From NCBI GenBank assembly GCA_030749235.1, contig JASMKM010000035.1:1-39150 (forward strand): a DNA stretch of 39,150 bases. The letters are read 5' to 3'. The stretch comes from Planctomycetota bacterium (GTDB lineage Bacteria; Planctomycetota; UBA1135). Below, piece after piece: positions 1-8,955 of this stretch. The notes below the pieces were generated by a model. The model had not been told where the DNA came from and searched no databases. It worked only from the letters and a program-made list of their open reading frames with translations. How positions within the stretch are numbered: the stretch's first letter is position 1; every line of letters begins with the position of its first letter. The position numbers were made by a program, and so were the translations under genes.

Positions 1-1112
1 ATAATCGTGATGATAGAGGCGCCGATGGAAAACATCTGAGTCCGAAAGGCCCTTCCAGCCAATAGAGCGTGCTCCAGCGCCAACGCGGCGAAATTCGCGG
101 CTTCACCAATGATTATTAGTAACAGGACCGGAAGGTAGGGAGTAAACTCCTCCGTGTATACGAGTCTCAAGATCTCCTTGCCAAACACCTGAGCGATCAG
201 GTAACCGAGAATGCCAACGAGGCCGGCCGCAAGGGCGAGCCGCAGTCGTAGCTGACGAAACCGCAGGATTCGACCTTCCCCCAGGATATTGGCCAGGCGC
301 GGGCCGGTGGCGCGGGTTGCCGCCTCGACGACCTTCCGGCCGACTGTGGCAAGCAACAGGATGGCTCCGAAGGTGCCAACCTCTTCCTTGTGGTCGGAAG
401 CCATCATCGAGTAGTTTGGGATATTTATTTGCAGGGTGATCAGGAGTCCTGACAAGCCCAGCGGCAGACCCTCCCGAGTGAGTGACTTGATCGAATTGAA
501 GCTGGTGGTCGGAAGCAAGGAGCGGGGTTCCACGCCGACGGAGATTGTGCGTTCCGCATCGAAGACGAGGAGCAGGAGGTGTGCAGCACCCCAGCCGATG
601 AGCGCAAGGCTCAGGCTTTCTGTTTGGTGCAGGACGTAACCAAAGAAAGCAATTGACAGGACCCCCTTCAATGCCATTGAGGATGCGATGCCCCCCATGC
701 ATTCCGCCCTCTGCTGAGCTCCATAGAAGGTCTCGCCGATGGAATAGATTGCTCGGTTGGCGCCAACCAGGAGGAGGCTTGCGAAGGCCGCTTGATTGAA
801 CCCGGAGAAGATGGCCCACGCGGTCAAGGTGAGGAGTGAGACGACCTGGGCGGCCAGGCGCAGCGTCAGGAAATCACCGAACAGGTAGTGCTTCCTGACA
901 TCGAGAGCTTGGATTAGTCGAAGCTGTAGGTTACAGAAGACGATGACCGGTGCCGAAGTCGCCAGGGCAATGACCAAGTTGCTTAGGTGCTCCCCATTTT
1001 CGCTCTTGGTGACGAGCGAAACCATCAACCATTGGCAGGCTGAGTAGATGACACTGCCAGCAAGCGTGAAGTAAAAGTTCGCGCGGATGGAGCGCCTAGC
1101 AACTTGGGCCAT
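1..1112 (-). CDS. Wzx-like polysaccharide flippase / MATE-MOP superfamily membrane protein (3' end truncated by window edge)
   Basis: Manual reverse-strand translation from ATG at 1112 gives an uninterrupted hydrophobic protein, MAQVARRSIRANFYFTLAGSVIYSACQWLMVSLVTKSENGEHLSNLVIALATSAPVIVF..., running to position 1. Not in the ORF track because it is open at the edge. Sits next to a glycosyltransferase. Confidence 0.75.
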   Translation of the reverse strand, partial: MAQVARRSIRANFYFTLAGSVIYSACQWLMVSLVTKSENGEHLSNLVIALATSAPVIVFCNLQLRLIQALDVRKHYLFGDFLTLRLAAQVVSLLTLTAWAIFSGFNQAAFASLLLVGANRAIYSIGETFYGAQQRAECMGGIASSMALKGVLSIAFFGYVLHQTESLSLALIGWGAAHLLLLVFDAERTISVGVEPRSLLPTTSFNSIKSLTREGLPLGLSGLLITLQINIPNYSMMASDHKEEVGTFGAILLLATVGRKVVEAATRATGPRLANILGEGRILRFRQLRLRLALAAGLVGILGYLIAQVFGKEILRLVYTEEFTPYLPVLLLIIIGEAANFAALALEHALLAGRAFRTQMFSIGASIITI

Positions 1113-1150
1113 CTCGGTATGATACCACTGTAGGTTTAACTGGATCACGG

Positions 1151-2395
1151 ATGCACATTCTCCTTTTACGTCAGCACTTCGCGCTACCTGACCAGGCTGG
1201 CTCCGGCCGCCCTTATGAGATGGCATCCCGTTGGATTAAGGCGGGTCATCAGGTGACGATTGTGACCTCCTCGGCGAAGCTCTCGCCGCAACACAAGTCA
1301 GAAGGGGGTGTCATCCGGACCACCGTCGATGGCATCCGGATCATCGCCGTCGATGTACCTTATGAGAACCATTTTGGCTACATCCGGCGCATCTTCGCCT
1401 TCCTCTCCTTCGCCCGCAAATGCGTTAAGGCTTGCCGCGATCTCGACGATGTCGACGTCGTGCTCGGTTCGAGCACTCCGCTCACCGTGGCAGTCCCTGC
1501 AGTCCGCTTGTCTCGGAAGCTCCGTGTTCCGATGGTCTTTGAGGTGCGTGACCTGTGGCCGGAAATGCCGATCGCCATCGGCGCGATTCGTAACCCTATT
1601 CTGAAGGGGGCTGCCAGGGCGTTGGAGCGGTATGCTTATCGGCATTCCAAGCGCATCATCGCCTTGTCGCCAGGGATGGCCTCAGGCATTGCAGCCGCGG
1701 GTTATCCGGAACAGAAGATTGCAATGATCCCCAACGCCAGCGATGTGGCGAGGTTTAGGAGCCCGAACGTCTCTGCGGAGGAGTTTCTCGAGGACTATCC
1801 CATGCTGAAGGGGCGCAAGATAGTCCTCTACGCGGGCACCTTAGGGAGATTGAACGGAGTGAGCTACTTGGTGGATGTCGCGCAGGAGATGCAGAAGCTT
1901 GACCCCAAAGTGGCCTTCGTGGTGTTCGGCAACGGCGCTTGCAGGGAGGAGTTGATTCGCAGCGCCGAAAACCGTGGCGTGCTAGACAAGAATTTCTTTT
2001 TCCTCGGGTCCATCCCCAAGAACAAGATTCCCAATGCACATGCTGCGGCATCGATATGCACATCCTTGTTCGTCAACATCCCAGAAATGTGGAAGAATTC
2101 AGCGAACAAGTTCTTCGACACCCTAGCTGCCGCTCGCCCGATTCTAATCAATTATGAGGGATGGCAGCAGAACCTGATTAATGAGTGCGGCATCGGGATT
2201 AGCGTTCCGGCGAAGGACCCTATCGAGGGGGCCAAGCGCATCAATCGATCCATGTCCGACCCGGAGGAGTTGCGGCGAATTGGCAAGAGAGCGGGCGAAC
2301 TTGGCGAAGAACGGTTCAGTCTTGATGACCTTGCTCAACGAGCCCTTAATGTCCTTTGTGCAGCCACGAGCTCCGGTGATGAAAGGCATCCTTAA
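1151..2395 (+). CDS. Glycosyltransferase family 4 (WbuB-like)
   Basis: 414 aa; N-terminal MHILLLRQHFALPDQAGSGRPYEMASRWIKAGHQVTIVTS and C-terminal FVVFGNGACREEL...IPNAHAAASICTSLF typical of GT4. Confidence 0.85.
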   Translation: MHILLLRQHFALPDQAGSGRPYEMASRWIKAGHQVTIVTSSAKLSPQHKSEGGVIRTTVDGIRIIAVDVPYENHFGYIRRIFAFLSFARKCVKACRDLDDVDVVLGSSTPLTVAVPAVRLSRKLRVPMVFEVRDLWPEMPIAIGAIRNPILKGAARALERYAYRHSKRIIALSPGMASGIAAAGYPEQKIAMIPNASDVARFRSPNVSAEEFLEDYPMLKGRKIVLYAGTLGRLNGVSYLVDVAQEMQKLDPKVAFVVFGNGACREELIRSAENRGVLDKNFFFLGSIPKNKIPNAHAAASICTSLFVNIPEMWKNSANKFFDTLAAARPILINYEGWQQNLINECGIGISVPAKDPIEGAKRINRSMSDPEELRRIGKRAGELGEERFSLDDLAQRALNVLCAATSSGDERHP

Positions 2396-3320
2396 GGCAA
2401 TCAAATCTCTGGACCCGGGCTTGTTAAAGCCCTTCGAAGCACTTGCGGCCCCTCCCTTCGCCCCGAAGCGTTCTTCCGATGCCCCCTTAATCATTCTCCT
2501 CGCCACGCCGAGGTCCGGGTCGACCTATTGTTATCAGGCGATGTGCCACCGCTTCGACATCAACTATTTCTCAAACGCGGTCTACATGGGTGCCCGATAT
2601 CCATTCATGAGCACGAGGTTCGCGCGGCGATGGTGTTCACCCTACGTCTCGGACTTCAAGTCCGATTACGGCTTCGTTGCCGGGCTGAATGGGCCAGCCG
2701 AGGCCAACGATATTTGGGGTGAGTGGTTCGACCAGCATCTGGTTGAGGTCGTCCCTGCTCCAGAGGAGAAGCGCCTGACTCGAGCGTTGAACTACTTCGA
2801 TTGGTTGTGGGGTGGGACGGGCAAGCCGTTCGTGACAGGATGGGTGGGCCACATCCTTTATGCGGAGCAGATGGCGTCGTTGTTTCCGAATGCGGTTTTT
2901 GTGAATCTGGAGCGCGCCACTCAAGACGTGGCCACCTCCTTGATCCGTGCCCGCCGGCATGCGGACCAGGATTTTGGGCAGTGGTTCTCCACCCGTAGTC
3001 GGGATTGCCTCGGCGAACCTTCTTGCGATCCTTTTCACGATGTGGTCAAGCAAGTGGTTTCGTTGCAAAGCCGGGCGACAGAATTCGTACAGGCGACCGG
3101 CGACCGGGTTTTTAGATTGAATTATGAGGACCTTTGCAGGGATCCTGAGCACGAGATGAGCAGGCTATCCCGTTTCTGCCGCGAAAGGGGGATCGAACTC
3201 AACCCAAGGACAGACACTCCAGAGATCGCCGGGCATGAGCGGAGTGCCAGAATTGACGATGACTATCGCCAAGTCCAGGAAGCAATCACGAACCTGACGG
3301 GAGATGAGGATGAGGGATGA
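2379..3320 (+). CDS. Sulfotransferase family protein
   Basis: 5'-PSB-like motif LLATPRSGSTYCYQAM and downstream RVFRLNYEDLCRDPEHEMSRLSRFC. Start chosen at ATG 2379 (17-nt overlap with GT4); ATG 2325 is also possible. Confidence 0.75.
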   Translation: MKGILKAIKSLDPGLLKPFEALAAPPFAPKRSSDAPLIILLATPRSGSTYCYQAMCHRFDINYFSNAVYMGARYPFMSTRFARRWCSPYVSDFKSDYGFVAGLNGPAEANDIWGEWFDQHLVEVVPAPEEKRLTRALNYFDWLWGGTGKPFVTGWVGHILYAEQMASLFPNAVFVNLERATQDVATSLIRARRHADQDFGQWFSTRSRDCLGEPSCDPFHDVVKQVVSLQSRATEFVQATGDRVFRLNYEDLCRDPEHEMSRLSRFCRERGIELNPRTDTPEIAGHERSARIDDDYRQVQEAITNLTGDEDEG

Positions 3321-4785
3321 CTTCCAGGATTTCCTAAGGGAGTCAGGGGAACATGTCGTCACCATCGGGGACAACCCCTTCTTTCTCTATAACCGTGGCC
3401 TTATCCATGCCAATGCGCTTCCGCAGGACGGCAAGCCGGCGGGCGCAGCCGAGATGCGCAAGGCGATGGGGGGGAGTTCAGCCTTGCTCCTACGTTGGCA
3501 AGAGAAGGTGGAGGTTGAGACCGAGTGGTGGAGCATGATTTGCCGCGACACGTCTATCTCCCACATGAAGAGAAAGCACCGCCGGACCGTCCGGAAAAAT
3601 ATCGAGCAGGCTCAGTCCGACTTCTCGACACGGAAGGCGACAGCAGCGGAGGTTGTCGAGCTTGCCTATCCAGCCCACGTCGCAGCCCACGAGCGGTATA
3701 AAAATGCCTCGCCCCTGTCACCCGAGGAGTTCTCCGCCAGCGTCCTGAAATTCCAAGACACCGAGCAGGTCGAGTTCTGGTTGTGCAATTGCCAATCAAG
3801 CGGCGAAGTCGTGGGCTGGGCGATGTTCTGGCTAGATTCCTCCGGCGCCTTTCTGCACACCGTCGACATCGCGCCGGGTGCCTTAGCGCACAATGCAGGG
3901 TATGGCTTTATTTATACGTGTTTGGATGATTATGTAGAGGTAAGGGGGCTGCCAGTTTCGAACGGCACTCGGCCGGTCTCTCACGCCACCGGGATGCAGG
4001 ACTTCCTGCGCAAGCTCGGATTCCATAAGGAATATTCGATCCTCCATGTCGAGTACCCACGGTGGATGCGCCTGTTGGTGACCATACTGATGCCAGTGCG
4101 CAGCCTCGTTCCACACCTTGGCCCCCTTCATCTGGTTCGCGCCGTCTTAGATCAAGAGAAGCTCGCGCAAAATTGCCAAGGGCCGACGTTGGCGAGCAGG
4201 GTAATCAAGCGCAGTTTCGACCTGCTCGCCTCGACGGTCATGTTGCTGGCTTTGTCTTGGCTGCTTCTGTTGTGTTGGACCCTCGCCAGTGTCGATACGC
4301 GCGCCAATGGCTTCTTCCGCCAAGTCCGCGTCGGGCGCCACGGCAAGACTTTCCGCTTAATCAAGTTCCGCACGATGGTTGAGGTCGAAGGCCTGACCAC
4401 GACCGTTACCACCGCCGGCGATTGTCGCATTACTAAGCTTGGCGGCTGGCTGAGGAGGACTAAGATCGATGAGCTGCCGCAATTAATGAACGTGTTCCTT
4501 GGGCACATGAGCCTGGTCGGTCCGCGTCCAGATGTACCTGGTTGGGCAGATCAGCTGACCGGAGAGGATGCCGTAATCCTAGAGATGCGGCCGGGCATCA
4601 CGGGGCCAGCGTCGCTGCGGTTCAGGAACGAGGAAGAGTTGCTCGGCGAGCAGCAGGACCCCGAGGCCTACAATCGCGACGTGATTTGGCCGGCGAAAGT
4701 GACGGAAAACAGGGCCTACTACTATAAGCAGTCATTGTTTTTAGATTTTCAGTGCCTGCTCCGCACTTTTTTCCCGTCTAAATAG
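3304..4785 (+). CDS. Fusion protein: N-terminal GNAT/FemAB-like acyltransferase + C-terminal undecaprenyl-phosphate phosphoglycosyl transferase
   Basis: N-half: MKRKHRRTVRKNIEQAQSDFSTRKATAAEVVELAYPAHVAAHERYKN...EVVGWAMFWLDSSGAFLHTVDIAPGALAHNAGYGFIYTCLDDYVEVRG. C-half: KRSFDLLASTVMLLALSW...VGRHGKTFRLIKFRTM...RRTKIDELPQLMNVFLGHMSLVGPRPDVP, the bacterial sugar transferase signature. One continuous ORF. Confidence 0.8.
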   Translation: MRMRDDFQDFLRESGEHVVTIGDNPFFLYNRGLIHANALPQDGKPAGAAEMRKAMGGSSALLLRWQEKVEVETEWWSMICRDTSISHMKRKHRRTVRKNIEQAQSDFSTRKATAAEVVELAYPAHVAAHERYKNASPLSPEEFSASVLKFQDTEQVEFWLCNCQSSGEVVGWAMFWLDSSGAFLHTVDIAPGALAHNAGYGFIYTCLDDYVEVRGLPVSNGTRPVSHATGMQDFLRKLGFHKEYSILHVEYPRWMRLLVTILMPVRSLVPHLGPLHLVRAVLDQEKLAQNCQGPTLASRVIKRSFDLLASTVMLLALSWLLLLCWTLASVDTRANGFFRQVRVGRHGKTFRLIKFRTMVEVEGLTTTVTTAGDCRITKLGGWLRRTKIDELPQLMNVFLGHMSLVGPRPDVPGWADQLTGEDAVILEMRPGITGPASLRFRNEEELLGEQQDPEAYNRDVIWPAKVTENRAYYYKQSLFLDFQCLLRTFFPSK

Positions 4786-4888
4786 GCTGGCCAGGCCGAT
4801 CCCCCCTCACACAAGGGGTACGGGGCCTCTGATACAATGCGCCCACGCCAAGATTTAGACCTAGCCGATGTCCAGTTTTTAACCATCG

Positions 4889-6883
4889 ATGATTGACGAC
4901 CTCTCACGCCGCCAGAAGCGTCAAATTCTGGTGACGATTGACGTCGCGCTATTCGCGCTGGCGTTATGGACGACCTACGCGATTCGGCTTTCGACCTTAA
5001 CCCCGGATTTCAGTGGCAATTATCTGGTGCTGTTCTTGATTATGTTGGGCGTGAGGATTCCCGCCTTCGGCATGGTGGGGATGTATCGATTTGTCCTTCG
5101 CCACCCGAACAACCAGGTCGTGGCGGTCACCCTTAAGGGCGTCTTGATCTCTACCTTGGCCTTCGGTGCTGCCGTGTTCCTCATGAGGCTTCAGGATGTA
5201 CCGCGCTCCATCCTCCTAATCGAGCCCTTCGTCGCTACCACGCTTGTAATCAGCAGTCGTGAGGTCCTAGCTTGGCTCGTCCGCTCACGCAGCCTCAGTG
5301 GTGCCCGCATGGAGCCGGTTTTGATTTACGGCGCGGGTTCCGCCGGCCTGCAGCTGGCGCAGAGTCTGCGCTACAACACGGAGATGAGCCCAGCGGCTTT
5401 CCTAGATGACGAGCCATCGAAGTGGGGCATGCGCATGGCGGAATTGGCGGTCTATCCGCCCGCACGCATCCCTCGCTTGGTCTCGAAATACGGCATCAAG
5501 AAAGCCTTGCTCGCTGCACCAGCCTCCGATGCTGCCCACCGGCGCCAGATGATTGACATGCTGGAGAAGGCAGGCCTTACCATCCTTGAGGTCCCGAACT
5601 TCCTTGACCTCGTTAGAGGGGGCCAGAGCTTGGCCGACTTGTCCGAGGTCAAGGCGGACGACCTACTGGGACGCCGTGCAGTCTTGCCGGACAAGAACCT
5701 ACTGCGTGAAGTGATTCCAGGCCGCACGGTCCTGATCACTGGCGCTGGGGGCTCGATCGGCAGCGAACTATGCCGCCAGGTCGCTGCCCTTGGCCCCTCC
5801 CAGCTTGTCCTGTTCGAAATCAGCGAGTTCGCTCTCTACACCATCGAGATGCAGCTTGGCGAGCTCTATCCGGAGCTGAAGGTCGCGGCCGTCCTTGGCT
5901 CGGTCCTAGATGAGGATCGCCTCGAGGAGACCTACCGACGCTTCAACGTGGAATCGGTCTATCACGCGGCCGCCTACAAGCACGTGCCGCTGGTGGAGCA
6001 GAACCCGATTGAAGGCGTGCGCAACAACGTTGTCGGTACTTTGAATGCCGCACGCGCCGCTGCGCGTGCGGGAGTGAGCTCCTTCCTGTTCGTGTCCACC
6101 GACAAGGCGGTGCGGCCATGCAACGTGATGGGGGCGAGTAAACGCATGGCCGAGTTGGCTGTGTTGCTGGTCGCTGAGGAGGGCAAGCGTTCGCGCCCCC
6201 AGGCTCAGGGCAAGAACGACTCCACGCGTTTCACCATCGTGCGTTTTGGCAATGTGCTGGATAGTGCAGGCTCTGTGGTTCCACTTTTCCGTCGTCAGAT
6301 TGCGTCGGGCGGGCCTGTCACGGTCACTGATCCAGACGTGCAGCGCTACTTCATGACCATTCCAGAAGCAGCGCAGTTGGTAGTCCAGGCCTCGGCCATG
6401 GGTAGCAATGGCGAAGTCTACCTATTGGACATGGGCGAGCCGATCCGCGTGCACGACCTGGCCAAGCGCATGGTCGATTTCGCCACCCGCGGTTCCGGTC
6501 GCGAGATCCCAATCGCCTTCACCGGCCTTCGCCCTGGCGAGAAGCTGATCGAAGAGCTCTTGGTCGATCCGCGCAACAGCGAAGCCACATCACATCCGAA
6601 GATCTTCAAGGCATCCGAGGAGGGTCCCGACCACGAGACCGTGGCGCGCTTGATCCAGAAGCTGAACAAAGCCCTGGATACCGATGCGCTACCAGCCGTT
6701 TACGGCATCCTGGAGGAACTGGTCGAGGGCTACGGGCGCCCAGAAGCCTCCCAGGACGTGCTTGGCCGCTGTGATTGCAGCTATTCCTTTGCGGCGAACC
6801 ACGAAGACGCAGATGGCGAAACCAGCGAGCCGGCGCAGGGGAAACGCATGCCGGGGTCGCCGTCATCGCGTTGCGTTTCCTAG
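4889..6883 (+). CDS. Nucleoside-diphosphate-sugar epimerase/4,6-dehydratase, CapD/WbpM/PglF-like
   Basis: N-terminal TM region, then Rossmann motif VLITGAGGSIGSELCRQ, VYHAAAYKHVPLVEQNPIEGVRNNVVGT, STDKAVRPCNVMGASKRMAE. Confidence 0.9.
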   Translation: MIDDLSRRQKRQILVTIDVALFALALWTTYAIRLSTLTPDFSGNYLVLFLIMLGVRIPAFGMVGMYRFVLRHPNNQVVAVTLKGVLISTLAFGAAVFLMRLQDVPRSILLIEPFVATTLVISSREVLAWLVRSRSLSGARMEPVLIYGAGSAGLQLAQSLRYNTEMSPAAFLDDEPSKWGMRMAELAVYPPARIPRLVSKYGIKKALLAAPASDAAHRRQMIDMLEKAGLTILEVPNFLDLVRGGQSLADLSEVKADDLLGRRAVLPDKNLLREVIPGRTVLITGAGGSIGSELCRQVAALGPSQLVLFEISEFALYTIEMQLGELYPELKVAAVLGSVLDEDRLEETYRRFNVESVYHAAAYKHVPLVEQNPIEGVRNNVVGTLNAARAAARAGVSSFLFVSTDKAVRPCNVMGASKRMAELAVLLVAEEGKRSRPQAQGKNDSTRFTIVRFGNVLDSAGSVVPLFRRQIASGGPVTVTDPDVQRYFMTIPEAAQLVVQASAMGSNGEVYLLDMGEPIRVHDLAKRMVDFATRGSGREIPIAFTGLRPGEKLIEELLVDPRNSEATSHPKIFKASEEGPDHETVARLIQKLNKALDTDALPAVYGILEELVEGYGRPEASQDVLGRCDCSYSFAANHEDADGETSEPAQGKRMPGSPSSRCVS

Positions 6884-6889
6884 CCAAAG

Positions 6890-6917
6890 TTCACATTATC
6901 TTCACAGGGCGCTTATA
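6890..6917 (+). promoter_or_regulatory. Candidate Pho box: three 11-bp-spaced hexamers TTCACA-ttatc-TTCACA-gggcg-CTTATA
   Basis: Direct repeats read in sequence, 31 bp upstream of the Na/Pi symporter start. The spacing matches the 11-bp period of PhoB/PhoP sites. Confidence 0.5.
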
Positions 6918-6947
6918 GAGTCTTCCGCGAACCCTCACGGAAGGACC

Positions 6948-8102
6948 ATGGACAGCCTCTCGCCCCCCGCCGATTCCCCCGAGAATCCCAAACGCTCAGG
7001 CCTGTCGGCAGCATCTGCCCGCATCGCTGGACTGCTAGCCCTACTGTTCCTGTTCCTGGCCTCCATCAAGTTGATGGAAACCAGCATCAAGCTACTTGGC
7101 TCGGACTACACCGATAACCTGTTCCAGGGCATCTCGAATCCATTCGCCGGCTTGGCTGCAGGCATTCTGGCTACAGTGCTAGTGCAATCCAGCTCGGTAT
7201 CCACCTCGATGATCGTAGCCCTTGTGGGTTCAGGCAGCCTATCGGTGGAAGCCGCCGTGCCGCTGATTATGGGTGCCAATGTCGGCACCACCATTACCAA
7301 TACGCTGGTGTCACTCGGCAGCATCGCGCGCCGCAATGATTTCCGTCGCGCTTTCGCCGCGGCCACGGTCCACGACTTCTTCAATCTGTTGGCGGTGGCG
7401 ATCTTCCTGCCAATCCAGATGATGACCGGCTTCCTGTCCACGGGTGCCAAGGCCATCTCGGAAGTCCTGCCCGTTGGCGATGCTGGCGGCAAGTTCAACA
7501 GCCCGTTGAAGTCGGCAGTGAAATCGGCGGCCGGCAGCGTCCAAGATGGCCTGGAGGCCATCAATCTCAGCGGCGGCTGGCTGTCGATCGTGATGTTGGC
7601 TGTGGGCCTAGGCCTGATCTTTGTATCGCTTACCTCGATTACGAAGTTAATGCGCAAGGTCATCGCCGACCGCGCCGAGAAGGCCTTGAACCGAGCACTG
7701 AAACGCTCCGGCCTAATCGGCATCACCATCGGTGCTTTGATTACCTTCTCCGTGCAATCGTCAAGTATCACCACTTCCTTGCTGGTGCCACTGTGCTCGT
7801 CGGGGGTGTTGACCCTCGACAACGCATTCCCAGTCATGCTGGGTGCTAACATCGGTACAACCATCACGGCATTCCTCGCTTCACTGGCTACCGACATCAA
7901 CGGCCTCCAGATTGCACTGGTGCACATGCTGTTCAACCTTTCGGCGACCATCCTGGTCTATCCGGTCGCGGCCATCCGCCGGATCCCGATCCGACTCGCT
8001 CGCGGGCTGGCGGTGACCGCTGTGCGCAACAAGGTGATCGTCATAGCCTACGTCTTCGTGATGTTCGTCCTCATCCCGGTCAGCGGGGTCTTCCTCTTCT
8101 AA
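6948..8102 (+). CDS. Na+/phosphate cotransporter family protein (NptA/PNaS)
   Basis: Two QSSS repeats: VQSSSVSTSMIVALVGSG...GANVGTTITN and VQSSSITTSLLVPLCSSG...GANIGTTITA. Start ATG 6948 preferred over the 6684 ORF start. Confidence 0.9.
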   Translation: MDSLSPPADSPENPKRSGLSAASARIAGLLALLFLFLASIKLMETSIKLLGSDYTDNLFQGISNPFAGLAAGILATVLVQSSSVSTSMIVALVGSGSLSVEAAVPLIMGANVGTTITNTLVSLGSIARRNDFRRAFAAATVHDFFNLLAVAIFLPIQMMTGFLSTGAKAISEVLPVGDAGGKFNSPLKSAVKSAAGSVQDGLEAINLSGGWLSIVMLAVGLGLIFVSLTSITKLMRKVIADRAEKALNRALKRSGLIGITIGALITFSVQSSSITTSLLVPLCSSGVLTLDNAFPVMLGANIGTTITAFLASLATDINGLQIALVHMLFNLSATILVYPVAAIRRIPIRLARGLAVTAVRNKVIVIAYVFVMFVLIPVSGVFLF

Positions 8103-8130
8103 TTCCGAAACGCCTCACCCATACCCAACC

Positions 8131-8832
8131 ATGTTCGATTGGCTCAAACGCATTCAAACCAGCGTCACTTCCGTTGAAGAGGTGTTTCAATACTTCGAGC
8201 AGATGCTCGAGGATGGCCGTTACATGTTCGAGACGGCCTCCAACACCTTGCTTGCCGGCACCGATCCGCAGGCGGTCAAAGAAGACTTGTGGGCGACCGA
8301 CAAGCGCATCAACCGCTTGGAGCGTCGCATTCGCCGCCGCATCATCACCCACTTGACCATGCATGGCAGTGGCGCGATCTCCAGCGACCTTGTGATGATG
8401 AGTATCGTCAAGGATGCCGAGCGCATCGGCGATTACTGCAAGAACATCTTCGACCTGTCCGTGCTCGACCGCGGGTTCCCGGATGGCGTGCGCGAGGACC
8501 TGCTCGAGACCAAGTCCACGATTACCCGCCTGCTGGCCAAGGCGCGCAACATCTACAAGTCCGAGGACGAAGAAGATGCCAAGTCCTTCATAGCCCAGGC
8601 CGACGCCTTGGCCAAGCATTGCGATGAGCGTGCGGTCGCCATGGTGGTGCGCGACGATTCTGACGGCAAGTCGGCGATCAGCGCCTTAACCTACCGCTAC
8701 TTCAAGCGCATTGTCTCACACAGCATGAACGTCATCACCTCGCTAGTTGTGCCAGTCGACCAACTCGACTACTACGACGAGGACGACGAGGACGACGAGG
8801 GCCGCCAGGATATCGACGGCGACGCGGAGTAG
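8131..8832 (+). CDS. PhoU-domain protein, partner of the Na/Pi symporter
   Basis: 233 aa helical protein, MFDWLKRIQTSVTSVEEVFQYFEQMLEDGRYMFETASNTLLAG...SIVKDAERIGDYCKNIFDL; immediately follows the symporter; acidic C-terminal tail. Confidence 0.8.
   Translation: MFDWLKRIQTSVTSVEEVFQYFEQMLEDGRYMFETASNTLLAGTDPQAVKEDLWATDKRINRLERRIRRRIITHLTMHGSGAISSDLVMMSIVKDAERIGDYCKNIFDLSVLDRGFPDGVREDLLETKSTITRLLAKARNIYKSEDEEDAKSFIAQADALAKHCDERAVAMVVRDDSDGKSAISALTYRYFKRIVSHSMNVITSLVVPVDQLDYYDEDDEDDEGRQDIDGDAE
8776..8799 (+). repeat. Short 9-bp tandem repeat (GACGAGGAC) encoding the acidic DEDDEDDEG tail
   Basis: gacgaggac gacgaggac gacgag seen directly. Confidence 0.6.
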
Positions 8833-8955
8833 ATAAGGTTTTGGTCTGGGATTAATGCGAACTCGTTCGGTGGTCGGGTTTGTCTGTGGTGGTATTGGGT
8901 GGAGAACAACAGTCCAGACAAAGGGCAAAGGGGCCACGCAGGGTGGCGAAAAAAA

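Noticed and set aside
103-819. 238-aa minus-strand ORF in the flippase region
   Set aside because: Another minus-strand frame gives a continuous hydrophobic flippase open to the window edge; the listed ORF is Pro/Arg-rich noise.
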